The position numbers and the translations under genes are program-made. From a virus, in IMG/VR virus record IMGVR_UViG_3300020469_000178, positions 1 to 29,380 of that record: DNA of 29,380 nucleotides; one strand, given 5' to 3'. The notes under the pieces were generated by a model. That model searched no databases and was not told the origin of the DNA. It saw only the letters and a program-made list of their open reading frames with translations. Positions 8,716 through 15,789 of the stretch are shown here, in pieces. The stretch's first letter is position 1. Each line of letters starts with the position of its first letter.

Positions 8716-9009
8716 ATGGTAGACGAAAGAGAAGTAACAGTAAATGATTTAGTTGATGCTATTAGTCAAAAAGAATTTAATAGAGCGGAAACTATTTTTA
8801 ATTCAGTCCTTGGTAACAAAATGGACACAGCCTTAGACGCTGAAAAAATCGCGGTGGCTGCTGACGTTTTCGATCCTCCTTCAGAGGAAGAGGAAGTAGA
8901 TATGGAATCTGAATTAGAATCTGCAATGGAAGATGACGTAGAAGAAACAGAAGAAACTTCAGATGAAGTTGAGGCTGTCGATGAAGTGGCTGAAGAAGAA
9001 GTTGCATAA
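8716..9009 (+). CDS. gp67: Prohead core protein gp67-like
   Basis: A 97-residue, strongly acidic protein. Its N-terminus TVNDLVDAISQKEFNRAETIFNSVL is typical of gp67-type core proteins, and its C-terminal half is almost only Glu, Asp, Val and Ser. In T4, gp67 is an internal scaffold component that is cut to peptides by gp21. The position between portal and protease supports this. The ATG at 8716 lies one base after the gp20 stop. A longer frame running upstream inside gp20 is only overlap. Confidence 0.8.
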   Translation: MVDEREVTVNDLVDAISQKEFNRAETIFNSVLGNKMDTALDAEKIAVAADVFDPPSEEEEVDMESELESAMEDDVEETEETSDEVEAVDEVAEEEVA

Positions 9010-9037
9010 AAAAAGTGCATCTTAAGAACCTAATTTG

Positions 9038-9045
9038 TATAAATA
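9038..9045 (+). promoter_or_regulatory. T4-type late promoter (TATAAATA)
   Basis: An exact TATAAATA lies between the gp67-like and gp68-like genes, 18 bases before the next start codon. It would boost the core, protease, scaffold and capsid genes. Confidence 0.82.
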
Positions 9046-9063
9046 CTATGTAAAGGTGCAAAT

Positions 9064-9291
9064 GTGAAGTCTTTTAAAGAAATTAGAGAAAAAAAGAAAA
9101 CCGTAAAAGGTGAAACAGTTTTCTCCAGTAAAGCTGGAGGAAGAATCTCTAAGGTTCAGGTATCGATATCAAAAGAACCCAAGGGGTTTGTTGTCTATAT
9201 TGATGGAGACAAATTGGACACATTTAAGTCTCAGGGAGAGGCCATGAAAGCACTAAAAAGTACTGTAAAAGAATTAGGTGGTAAACTATAA
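9064..9291 (+). CDS. Prohead core protein, gp68-like by position
   Basis: A 75-residue basic protein (MKSFKEIREKKKTVKGETVF, then SKVQVSISKEPKGFVVYIDGDKL and an amphipathic C-terminal helix). Proteins of this type sit between genes 67 and 21 in marine T4-like phages and are usually called prohead core proteins. T4 gp68 is larger (141), and I can show position and general character rather than clear homology. The start is GTG. An AAAGG element at 9052-9056 with a 7-base spacer supports it, and no in-frame ATG lies nearby. Its stop overlaps the gp21 start (TAATG). Confidence 0.65.
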   Translation: MKSFKEIREKKKTVKGETVFSSKAGGRISKVQVSISKEPKGFVVYIDGDKLDTFKSQGEAMKALKSTVKELGGKL

Positions 9292-9953
9292 TGAAACTTA
9301 TTACAGAATTTAATGAGAATAATGACGTAGAGTGCATTATCGAAGCCAAAGAGAACGGAGAGAAATCTTACGTAATCGAAGGAATTTTTGCACAAGCGGA
9401 TAAAAAGAATAGAAACGGTAGAGTATACCCAAAGCCAATTATGGAATCGGCTGTGGGAAAATATGTTACTGAACAGGTTAGCAAAAAAAGAGCCGTGGGT
9501 GAGTTGAATCATCCAGAAGGCCCTACTGTTAACTTGGATAAAGTTTCGCACCTCATTACCAACCTTAAAATGGAAGGTAATAATGTGGTCGGAAAGGCAC
9601 AAATACTGGATACCCCAATGGGAAAGATTGTGAAAGGTCTTCTATCGGGTGGTGTACGGTTGGGTGTCTCAACTCGTGGTATGGGAAGTCTTGAGACAAA
9701 AAATGGCGTAAATTACGTCAAAGAAGACTTTATTCTTAGTACGGTAGATATCGTACAAGACCCCAGCGCGCCTGATGCTTTTGTTAATGGTATAATGGAA
9801 GGCGTAGATTGGGTCTGGAATAATGGTATTCTTGAACCTCAAGTAATTGAAGATATGGAGACTGAAATCAAAGAATCGCCGGTCGCACTTCGTCCAGAAG
9901 TTCAGATTCGTGAGTTTAAGAATTTCCTCTCGTTAATCAAATCTAGACTATAG
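9291..9953 (+). CDS. gp21: Prohead maturation protease gp21-like
   Basis: A 220-residue serine protease of the herpes/T4 prohead protease fold, about the length of T4 gp21 (212). Visible features are the N-terminal YVIEGIFAQADKKNRNGRVYP, the catalytic His in GELNHPE (His74) and the catalytic Ser in GVSTRG (Ser127), followed by DFILSTVDIVQDPSAPDAFV. In T4 it sits in the scaffold, is activated after assembly, and cuts scaffold and capsid proteins after short (I/L)-x-E motifs. Such motifs occur in gp23 here. It is translationally linked to the gene before it and 9 bases before gp22. Confidence 0.95.
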   Translation: MKLITEFNENNDVECIIEAKENGEKSYVIEGIFAQADKKNRNGRVYPKPIMESAVGKYVTEQVSKKRAVGELNHPEGPTVNLDKVSHLITNLKMEGNNVVGKAQILDTPMGKIVKGLLSGGVRLGVSTRGMGSLETKNGVNYVKEDFILSTVDIVQDPSAPDAFVNGIMEGVDWVWNNGILEPQVIEDMETEIKESPVALRPEVQIREFKNFLSLIKSRL

Positions 9954-9962
9954 GAGTCAGTT

Positions 9963-10997
9963 ATGACTGAAGAAAGTAAAGTCGAAGTTGAACTTCACGA
10001 TGAAAAAATTAACGATATCGTGGAGGAAACTCTCGAAGAAAAAACGGAGCCTAAAGGTGGTTCTACAGATGTCAAAGCCCCTAGTGAGGATGATTCTGTA
10101 GCGTCAGTCGATAAGGCTGCGAAGGCGACATCGAAAACAAATTTGCCAAAGACAAAAGCTGGAATGATCAACGCCATGTATAAAAGCATGAGTAAGATGA
10201 AAAAAACCGATCTTCAAGCTGCATATGGAAAAGTAATGGAAGATATGGAAAATGAAGATCTAGTAATAGAGTCAGACACCACATCTGAAATTAATGCTTT
10301 GGTAGAAAGTGAAGCAACATTATCTGAAGAGTTCAAGCAAAAAACTGCTGTTATCTTTGAAGCTGCTGTAAAGTCTAAATTATCTGAAGAGGTAAGTAGA
10401 CTAGAAGAGCAGTACAAAGAAGAACTATCAGAAGAAGTTGCTACGATAAAGGAAGATTTGGTTTCTTCTGTAGATTCATACTTGAACTACGTTGTAGAAT
10501 CTTGGGTAGAAGATAATAAAATTGCGATACAGAACGGATTGCGTACTGAAATTGCTGAAAACTTCATGACCAAGTTAAGAGACGTATTTGTAGAGTCTTA
10601 TGTCGAAGTACCAGAAAGTAAAGTCGATCTAGTTGACGATATGGCATCTCAAGTTGCTGAGTTAGAAGAGAAATTAAACTCTACTACAGGTGACGCGATT
10701 GCTTTAGCAGAAGAGTTAGAAACTTACAAGCGTGAGTCAATCATCTCAGAAGCATGTCGAGATCTAGCAGACACCCAAACAGAGAAGTTAAAAGGTCTTG
10801 TAGAAGGACTTGATTTTGAGAACGAAGAAGAGTTCACAAAGAAAGTTGCTACTGTTAAAGAATCTTACTTCTCAAAAGAAATTGTAGAGCAGACCAGTGA
10901 AGCGGAATCATTAATTGAAGAAGCTGACGAAGAAGTTGAAGTTTCTTCTGTAATGGAGCACTACTTAACTACTCTTAGAAAAACATCTAAAAAATAA
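9963..10997 (+). CDS. gp22: Prohead scaffolding core protein gp22-like
   Basis: A 344-residue acidic, Glu/Lys/Ser/Val-rich, mostly helical protein that lies between protease and capsid genes, as T4 gene 22 does. It contains KAGMINAMYKSMSKMKKTDLQAAYGKVMED, long coiled-coil-like segments (for example SSVDSYLNYVVESWVEDNK and VDDMASQVAELEEKL), and a C-terminal SSVMEHYLTTLRK. The latter resembles the conserved tail of gp22 that contacts the shell. It is longer than T4 gp22 (269). It forms the inner core of the prohead and is digested by gp21. An AGGAG site precedes the start. Confidence 0.92.
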   Translation: MTEESKVEVELHDEKINDIVEETLEEKTEPKGGSTDVKAPSEDDSVASVDKAAKATSKTNLPKTKAGMINAMYKSMSKMKKTDLQAAYGKVMEDMENEDLVIESDTTSEINALVESEATLSEEFKQKTAVIFEAAVKSKLSEEVSRLEEQYKEELSEEVATIKEDLVSSVDSYLNYVVESWVEDNKIAIQNGLRTEIAENFMTKLRDVFVESYVEVPESKVDLVDDMASQVAELEEKLNSTTGDAIALAEELETYKRESIISEACRDLADTQTEKLKGLVEGLDFENEEEFTKKVATVKESYFSKEIVEQTSEAESLIEEADEEVEVSSVMEHYLTTLRKTSKK

Positions 10998-11009
10998 GGA
11001 ATGACTAAA

Positions 11010-12323
11010 ATGCAATCTTTTGATACTTTAATCGAAAAGTGGTCTCCAGTACTAAACGAAGAAAGTGCTGGTTCAATCAAAGACCATCAACGTAAAGCTG
11101 TTACAGCTTGTGTTCTTGAGAACCAAGAACGAGCAATGGCAGAGCAAAGACTCCATGAAAATGGTTTCATTAATGAAGACGCTGCTGCTAACAACACATC
11201 ATCACAATCACGATGGGATCCAGTATTGATCTCATTAGTAAGACGTGCAATGCCTAACTTGATGGCGTATGACGTATGTGGTGTACAACCAATGACTGGC
11301 CCAACTGGTCTTATCTTCGCTATGAAGTCAAGATTTGACGGTGGTTCAACATCAAACACTGAAGCTTTGTTTTCAGAAGCTAAGAATGGCGTATCAGGTG
11401 ACGGTTCAACCAAACCTGCTGATCCATCTGGTTTTGACGGCGTAGACTCTGGAGACTCACGAGCTACTGATCTTGCTGCGAGTGGAATGTCAACTGAAGC
11501 TGCTGAAGCTTTAGGAACTGGAGGTACTGGTGGAGATTTCGCTGAAATGGGATTCACCATTGAGAAGTCAACTGTTACCGCAAAGTCACGTGCTTTGAAG
11601 GCAGAATACTCTCTAGAACTCGCTCAAGACTTGAAAGCTATCCACGGTTTGGACGCAGAGACAGAGTTGGCGAACATCTTATCAACTGAGATCCTCGCGG
11701 AAATCAACCGAGAAGTAGTACGTACAATCAACTCTCAGGCAAAGACTGGAGCACAACAATCTAACGTAACTAAGAAAGGTATTTTTGACCTATCTTCAGA
11801 TGCGGACGGACGATGGTCAGCTGAGAAGTTCAAGGGTCTAGTAATTCAGTTAGATAGAGAAGCTAACGTAATTGCTAAAGAGACACGTAGAGGAAAGGGT
11901 AACATTGTTGTTTGTTCTTCTGACGTTGCTACCGCTCTTGCTGCTTCTGGAATGTTAGACTACTCACCCAATATGTCAACTTCATTGCAGATAGATGACA
12001 CAGGTAGTACTTTCGCTGGAACATTGAACGGAAGAATGAAAGTGTACATCGATCCATACGCAACTACAGATTACATCACTGTAGGATATAAGGGAACTAA
12101 CGCATATGACGCTGGTATTTTCTACTGCCCATATGTACCCTTACAGATGGTAAAAGCTGTAGGTGAGAATGACTTCCAACCACGTATCGGGTTCAAGACT
12201 CGTTATGGTATGGTATCTAACCCATTCGTAGGGCCAACACCTTCAGACAACTTGGCTGCTGCTAAGAGCAACCAATACTACAGAATCTTCAGAGTGGACA
12301 ACATTTTGAACGCTTCTTCATAA
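11010..12323 (+). CDS. gp23: Major capsid protein gp23-like
   Basis: A 437-residue major head protein. Signature segments include LIEKWSPVLN, HQRKAVTACVLENQERAM, SRWDPVLISLVRRAMPNLMAYDVCGVQPMTGPTGLIFAM and the C-terminal KAVGENDFQPRIGFKTRYGMVSNPF. It is smaller than T4 gp23 (521), so surface insertions are probably reduced. The leader before the SRWDPV core contains LHE (residues 48-50) and INE (54-56), both fitting gp21 cleavage. Maturation probably removes about the first 56 residues. I chose ATG 11010 because the AAGGA at 10996-11000 is then 9 bases away; ATG 11001 would touch it. Codon use is visibly less A/T-biased than in neighbours, as expected for the most abundant protein. Confidence 0.97.
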   Translation: MQSFDTLIEKWSPVLNEESAGSIKDHQRKAVTACVLENQERAMAEQRLHENGFINEDAAANNTSSQSRWDPVLISLVRRAMPNLMAYDVCGVQPMTGPTGLIFAMKSRFDGGSTSNTEALFSEAKNGVSGDGSTKPADPSGFDGVDSGDSRATDLAASGMSTEAAEALGTGGTGGDFAEMGFTIEKSTVTAKSRALKAEYSLELAQDLKAIHGLDAETELANILSTEILAEINREVVRTINSQAKTGAQQSNVTKKGIFDLSSDADGRWSAEKFKGLVIQLDREANVIAKETRRGKGNIVVCSSDVATALAASGMLDYSPNMSTSLQIDDTGSTFAGTLNGRMKVYIDPYATTDYITVGYKGTNAYDAGIFYCPYVPLQMVKAVGENDFQPRIGFKTRYGMVSNPFVGPTPSDNLAAAKSNQYYRIFRVDNILNASS

Positions 12324-12350
12324 AAAATAGAATCCCAAAAGGATCATTTT

Positions 12351-12377
12351 AGGGGAGACTTAGGTCTCCCTTTTTTT
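12351..12377 (+). terminator. Rho-independent terminator after gp23
   Basis: GGGAGAC (12353-12359), loop TTAG (12360-12363), GTCTCCC (12364-12370), then seven T residues. This is a textbook intrinsic terminator that ends the capsid transcript and separates it from the following riboswitch-peptide cassette. The last T is also the first base of the next late promoter. Confidence 0.92.
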
Positions 12378-12384
12378 ATAAATA
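12377..12384 (+). promoter_or_regulatory. T4-type late promoter of riboswitch-peptide cassette
   Basis: An exact TATAAATA starts on the last T of the gp23 terminator. The predicted transcript start, a few bases downstream, lies almost at the 5' edge of the first aptamer-like element at about 12389. The cassette therefore appears to be transcribed as a separate late RNA. Confidence 0.8.
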
Positions 12385-12388
12385 ATAG

Positions 12389-12447
12389 TCCGTTCATTTA
12401 TATTTTTCATATAAACGGAAGTAGTCTTTAGACGAAGGAACGCATCT
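12389..12447 (+). promoter_or_regulatory. glnA-type glutamine riboswitch aptamer, copy 1
   Basis: The element carries the conserved words of the glnA/Downstream-peptide glutamine aptamer: CGTTCA, ACGGAAGTAG and CGAAGGAACGC. Three helices are visible. P1 is CGTTC (12391-12395) with GAACG (12438-12442). P2 is TTTATAT (12397-12403) with ATATAAA (12409-12415). P3 is GTC (12424-12426) with GAC (12431-12433). The conserved words lie in the joining regions, as in known members, while P2 and P3 differ fully from copy 2 but keep pairing. That is covariation within the window. Published members bind L-glutamine and often occur in tandem. Assignment is from recalled consensus, so a covariance-model search would settle it. 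Confidence 0.87.
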
Positions 12448-12500
12448 TCGTTCATCTCGAAAGAGACGGAAGTAGGTGATTTTACCGAAGGAACGCATCT
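12448..12500 (+). promoter_or_regulatory. glnA-type glutamine riboswitch aptamer, copy 2
   Basis: The second copy follows directly. P1 is CGTTC (12449-12453) with GAACG (12491-12495). P2 is TCTC (12455-12458), a GAAA tetraloop, and GAGA (12463-12466). P3 is GGT (12475-12477) with ACC (12484-12486). The conserved words GACGGAAGTAGG and CGAAGGAACGCATCT are the same as in copy 1. The CATCT at its 3' edge (12496-12500) could pair with GGATG (12517-12521), which overlaps the Shine-Dalgarno of the peptide gene. That gives a possible way for ligand binding to control translation; this last point is inference. Confidence 0.88.
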
Positions 12501-12523
12501 AACTTTTAACTAAGGAGGATGTC

Positions 12524-12691
12524 ATGGCTACATACTATAGAGGTGTCAATATCCAAAACCAACCCACCGAGAAAAGGGCTAAGCAATTGTCTGGTCTTTA
12601 TCGTGGCGTGTCTTGGAAAATTGAAGATCTAAAGCAGTCATTGAAGCAACCACGAGAGCGAGTCTATCGTGGTGTAAAATGGACTGCCTAA
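12524..12691 (+). CDS. Riboswitch-controlled small YRGV-repeat peptide (DUF4278-like)
   Basis: A 55-residue basic peptide. It contains three spaced copies of a Tyr-Arg-Gly-Val core: YYRGVNI (4-10), LYRGVSWKI (25-33) and VYRGVKW (48-53). This motif is the hallmark of the short DUF4278-type peptides found in cyanobacteria and their phages, whose function is unknown to me. A nearly perfect ribosome site, TAAGGAGG, ends 5 bases before the ATG, so initiation should be strong unless blocked. The gene has its own late promoter, two glutamine aptamer-like elements in its leader and a terminator behind it. This fits the Downstream-peptide arrangement, in which glutamine aptamers precede very short ORFs. 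A role in nitrogen status or host glutamine metabolism is inference. Confidence 0.88.
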   Translation: MATYYRGVNIQNQPTEKRAKQLSGLYRGVSWKIEDLKQSLKQPRERVYRGVKWTA

Positions 12692-12706
12692 TATAGGTAA
12701 GAATGG

Positions 12707-12733
12707 AAGGGGTTCGAAAGAGCCCCTTTTTTT
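12707..12733 (+). terminator. Rho-independent terminator after peptide gene
   Basis: GGGGTTC (12709-12715), GAAA tetraloop, GAGCCCC (12720-12726) with one T-G pair, then seven T residues; flanking A and T residues extend the stem. It closes the riboswitch-peptide cassette 15 bases after its stop. Confidence 0.92.
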
Positions 12734-12747
12734 ATATGTATTTTTTG

Positions 12748-12755
12748 TATAAATA
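12748..12755 (+). promoter_or_regulatory. T4-type late promoter (TATAAATA)
   Basis: An exact TATAAATA lies between the terminator and the tail-tube-like gene, 22 bases before its ATG. It restarts late transcription after the isolated peptide cassette. Confidence 0.83.
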
Positions 12756-12777
12756 AATATGTAATTAAGAGGTCATT

Positions 12778-13302
12778 ATGCCAGTACAAACCACCACAGG
12801 ATTATTAACAAATACGTTAACTGACAACAAAGGTTTTTTACAACCCACAGGGTTTCGTATTGTTATAAACAAAGGGTATTACTCCAACCTACAATATTTT
12901 GCACAATCAGTTATACACCCAGGCGCAAGCGTAAATCCAGTAGAATTACCTATAAGAAAGGTGACTACGGTTCCTTTAGCTGGAGATAAAATAACATATT
13001 CAGAATTAGAACTCACCTTGATTTTAGATGAGGATATGACTGGTTATAAAGAAATGCAGGCTTGGTTGGAAAGAACTATTGATAATAACACCAGAGGTGT
13101 CATGGAAACTCCAGTTTCTTCCATCTATTCAGATGTGACTGTAGTTGTATTATCAAGTCAAAATAATGAGACTGTAAAAATAAAATATCACGACTGTATT
13201 CCTACAGCTCTCAGTTCAATTGATTTAAACGCTACCACAGGTGACGTTACATATCTAACATTTAATGCTACATTTAGATTTGCAAAATTTGAAATAATTT
13301 AG
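12778..13302 (+). CDS. Tail-tube-family protein (gp3-like by position)
   Basis: A 174-residue protein with the same overall pattern as gp19: N-terminal QPTGFRIVINKG, VIHPGASVNPVELPIRK, VPLAGDKITYSELELTLILDEDM, YKEMQAWLERTI and a C-terminal TYLTFNATFRFAKFEI. The tube-like strand-helix order suggests a paralogue of the tail tube subunit. In marine T4-like phages the protein at this place, between gene 23 and uvsY, is usually annotated as tail completion and sheath stabiliser gp3. T4 gp3 has about the same length (176). I see tube-fold resemblance and synteny. The exact role (terminator at the tube top or baseplate-side tube initiator) is not decided. AGAGG lies 6 bases before the ATG. Confidence 0.72.
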   Translation: MPVQTTTGLLTNTLTDNKGFLQPTGFRIVINKGYYSNLQYFAQSVIHPGASVNPVELPIRKVTTVPLAGDKITYSELELTLILDEDMTGYKEMQAWLERTIDNNTRGVMETPVSSIYSDVTVVVLSSQNNETVKIKYHDCIPTALSSIDLNATTGDVTYLTFNATFRFAKFEII

Positions 13303-13318
13303 TCTTAGTTATTACTAT

Positions 13319-13326
13319 TATAAGTA
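13319..13326 (+). promoter_or_regulatory. Possible late promoter variant (TATAAGTA) before uvsY
   Basis: TATAAGTA, one base off the late consensus, lies 22 bases before the uvsY ATG. It overlaps a short AT-only-type hairpin, TATTACT (13310-13316) with AGTAATA (13323-13329). Either feature alone is weak evidence. Confidence 0.4.
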
Positions 13327-13348
13327 ATACTGAAGTTTGAGGTATATT

Positions 13349-13798
13349 ATGTTATTGGATTTAGAAACTATTATGAAAGAGTGGGCGAACGATTGTGAGA
13401 TCTCTACGCACCAATTAGATGAAGTGTCAAGACAAACACCTAGTTTACATGCAAAGTATTTAGAGCGACGACAATTAGCAAGGTTAAAATTAAAACACGT
13501 GAAACACTTGCAAAAAGTTCTGTTAAAAGAAAAATGGCTCTATTACAACGGAAAAATGGATGAGGAAACTTTAAAGGGCAAAGGGTGGGAACCTGATCCT
13601 TTTAATGGTTTGCGAATACTTAAAGGTGAAATGGATTACTATTACGACTCTGACCCAGAGATAATCGCTTCTGAAGAAAAAATTGAATACTATGAATCTT
13701 TAGTTGAGGCGCTCACAGAAATAGTTGACACATTAAAGTGGAGACATCAAACTATAGGTAATATGATAAGATGGAGACAGTTTGAAGCTGGTGCCTAA
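13349..13798 (+). CDS. uvsY: Recombination mediator UvsY-like
   Basis: A 149-residue helical, charged protein that directly precedes uvsW, as in marine T4-like genomes. Features include LDLETIMKEWANDCEI, HAKYLERRQLARLKLKH, KEKWLYYNGKMDEE and a C-terminal TLKWRHQTIGNMIRWRQFEAG. These match UvsY, the factor that loads the recombinase UvsX onto gp32-coated single-stranded DNA. Its length is near T4 UvsY (137). The ATG at 13349, after TTTGAGGT, is preferred over an upstream in-frame TTG at 13337. Confidence 0.9.
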   Translation: MLLDLETIMKEWANDCEISTHQLDEVSRQTPSLHAKYLERRQLARLKLKHVKHLQKVLLKEKWLYYNGKMDEETLKGKGWEPDPFNGLRILKGEMDYYYDSDPEIIASEEKIEYYESLVEALTEIVDTLKWRHQTIGNMIRWRQFEAGA

Positions 13799-13804
13799 TT
13801 CACT

Positions 13805-15325
13805 ATGGAAAAAATCCAAATACAAATGAAAGACCATTCCCAAATTTTGGTCACCGCACATCCGTCTATAGATCAAGAACTGCGAGAGTATTTTGCGTTT
13901 TACGTTCCAGGCTATAGATATATGCCGGCATATAAAAGAAGACAGTGGGACGGTAGGATAAAACTTTATAATCAAATCACAAAAGAATTGCCTGTAGGAT
14001 TATATACACATCTGAGAAAATTTTGTGGTGATAGATTTTATCCTATGGAAATTGTTAATAATTCTAAATATGGTATTCCATCACATAGAGATGAAGTAGA
14101 TCATCCATTTCTAATTAAATGTATGGACAGATGGAAAATGCCTTTTGAACTTAGAGACTATCAATATAAAGCTGTAACACATGGACTAGAAAAAAGACGT
14201 TGTTTACTATTGTCTCCAACTGGAAGCGGCAAGAGCTTCATTATATACAATTTGTTACGGTTTGTCAAGGAAAATAATAATATTAATAAGACTTTAATTA
14301 TAGTGCCTACCACGTCTCTCGTAGAACAAATGTATAAAGATTTTTCAGACTATGGATATAATGTAGAAAAAAATTGTCATATGATATATTCTGGTAAAGA
14401 TAAGTCAACCGAAAAACCAGTAATCATTTCCACATGGCAATCGATTTACAGATTCGGTAGAGAATTTTTTGCACAATTCGAAGCTGTATTTGGTGATGAA
14501 GTTCATTTGTTCAAAGCTAAATCATTATCTAATATGATGGATAAGTGTGTTAATGCGAGATATCGTTTTGGTACAACTGGTACACTTGACGGTACAGAGA
14601 CGAATAAATTAGTTTTAGAAGGTCTGTTCGGCCCAACATATAAAGTTACTTCTACAGTCGCTTTACAAGACTCTGGAACTTTGGCGGAATTAGATATATC
14701 CGTTTTGTTATTAAGATATCACAATGATATATGTCATCACATGGATGGAAAAACTTATCAGGAAGAAATTGATTGGATTGTTACAAATGAATCCAGAAAC
14801 AACTTTATCACAAAGTTAGCCACAGATCAAAAGGGAAATACTTTAGTGATGTTTCAATTTGTAGAGAAACATGGAAAGGTTCTATTCGACAAGATAAAAA
14901 GAGTCGTTGATAGTGATAGAAAGGTTTTTTATGTTTCTGGTGAAGTGGGAGCTGCTGATAGAGAATCTATTCGTAGTATAGTTGAGAAACAAGAAGATGC
15001 TATTATTGTTGCCTCATTAGGGACATTTAGTACAGGGATAAATATTAAAAACTTACATAATATTGTGTTTGCAACCCCAAGTAAATCTCAAGTAAAAGTG
15101 TTGCAAAGTATAGGACGAGGGTTGAGAAAGTCAGATAATGGAGAACCAACAAAATTATTTGATATTGCTGATGATTTTCATAAAAAAGGATATAAGAATT
15201 TTACGTTAAAACATTCGGCTGAAAGAATAAAAATATATACTAAAGAGGGATTTAATTATAAAATTTATCCCATAGATATGAAGACCGCAAAACTGGAAGA
15301 AAACGATGGCAGTGTTAAAAGTTAA
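13805..15325 (+). CDS. uvsW: Recombination helicase UvsW-like
   Basis: A 506-residue superfamily 2 helicase of the same size as T4 UvsW (503). An N-terminal DNA-binding region (YMPAYKRRQWDGRIKLYN) is followed by the Q-like LRDYQYKAV, Walker A SPTGSGKS (137-144), IIVPTTSLVEQM, the box DEVH (231-234), TTGT (257-260), ASLGTFSTGINI and motif VI QSIGRGLRKS. UvsW unwinds R-loops and branched DNA and shifts T4 from origin- to recombination-dependent replication. It starts six bases after uvsY and its 3' end overlaps the next gene by 20 bases, which suggests coupling. Confidence 0.96.
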   Translation: MEKIQIQMKDHSQILVTAHPSIDQELREYFAFYVPGYRYMPAYKRRQWDGRIKLYNQITKELPVGLYTHLRKFCGDRFYPMEIVNNSKYGIPSHRDEVDHPFLIKCMDRWKMPFELRDYQYKAVTHGLEKRRCLLLSPTGSGKSFIIYNLLRFVKENNNINKTLIIVPTTSLVEQMYKDFSDYGYNVEKNCHMIYSGKDKSTEKPVIISTWQSIYRFGREFFAQFEAVFGDEVHLFKAKSLSNMMDKCVNARYRFGTTGTLDGTETNKLVLEGLFGPTYKVTSTVALQDSGTLAELDISVLLLRYHNDICHHMDGKTYQEEIDWIVTNESRNNFITKLATDQKGNTLVMFQFVEKHGKVLFDKIKRVVDSDRKVFYVSGEVGAADRESIRSIVEKQEDAIIVASLGTFSTGINIKNLHNIVFATPSKSQVKVLQSIGRGLRKSDNGEPTKLFDIADDFHKKGYKNFTLKHSAERIKIYTKEGFNYKIYPIDMKTAKLEENDGSVKS

Positions 15326-15707
15326 AAAAGATCTACGTCAATTAAAACTCATAAGCGGTGACGAACTTGTGTGTGAGATAATAGAAGAACATAAAACACA
15401 TTTTCTCGCGAGGAATGTTTTGAAGATCGCGACAAAGGCCGATACTGGTTCTAAAAAATATTTTACCTTTAGTCCTTACATGGTTTATCAGGAGGGTATG
15501 TTACAAGTTGTAATGTTAATGACTAGTCACATGATGGCTTTTGCGATACCCACTTCAGAAATGGTTGTTCAGTATGAGATAGCTTTAAAGGAAATAGATA
15601 GATTAATAAACGAAGGTGAAAAAGACTTAGAACAAATAGAGGATGTTGTGGAAGAATACTTTAAGGATTATTTAAAACCAGACGTTAAAAAACCAAAATT
15701 ACACTAA
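15306..15707 (+). CDS. Conserved hypothetical phage protein, possibly Sm-like
   Basis: A 133-residue protein of unknown function. The first third reads LRQLKLISGDELVCEIIEE, then HFLARNVLKI and YFTFSPYMVYQ. This strand pattern, with a GDELVCEI turn, resembles the small Sm/LSm-like barrels often found in marine T4-like phages. The C-terminal half is helical and acidic (EKDLEQIEDVVEEYFKDY). Its start lies within the last codons of uvsW, so it is probably made with the recombination proteins. RNA or DNA binding would fit the fold but is inference. Confidence 0.7.
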   Translation: MAVLKVKKDLRQLKLISGDELVCEIIEEHKTHFLARNVLKIATKADTGSKKYFTFSPYMVYQEGMLQVVMLMTSHMMAFAIPTSEMVVQYEIALKEIDRLINEGEKDLEQIEDVVEEYFKDYLKPDVKKPKLH

Positions 15708-15789
15708 TATTTTCTATATTCATCCCTGAGGGCAGTAGATATATTATACAGGATTAAACAACTTTTGTCAAGTACTTATTTAAAAAAAT

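Noticed and set aside
8766-9061. Antisense ORFs opposite gp67
   Set aside because: Low-complexity Ser/Leu-rich translations that mirror the acidic GAA/GAT repeats of the gp67 gene.
11087-11560. 157-codon ORF antisense to gp23
   Set aside because: It lies fully within the unambiguous capsid gene, and composition and position indicate a shadow of its strong codon bias.
12389-12500. CRISPR-like or simple direct repeat
   Set aside because: Only two units, with conserved words in joining regions and covarying stems, which is the pattern of tandem aptamers rather than of repeat-spacer DNA.
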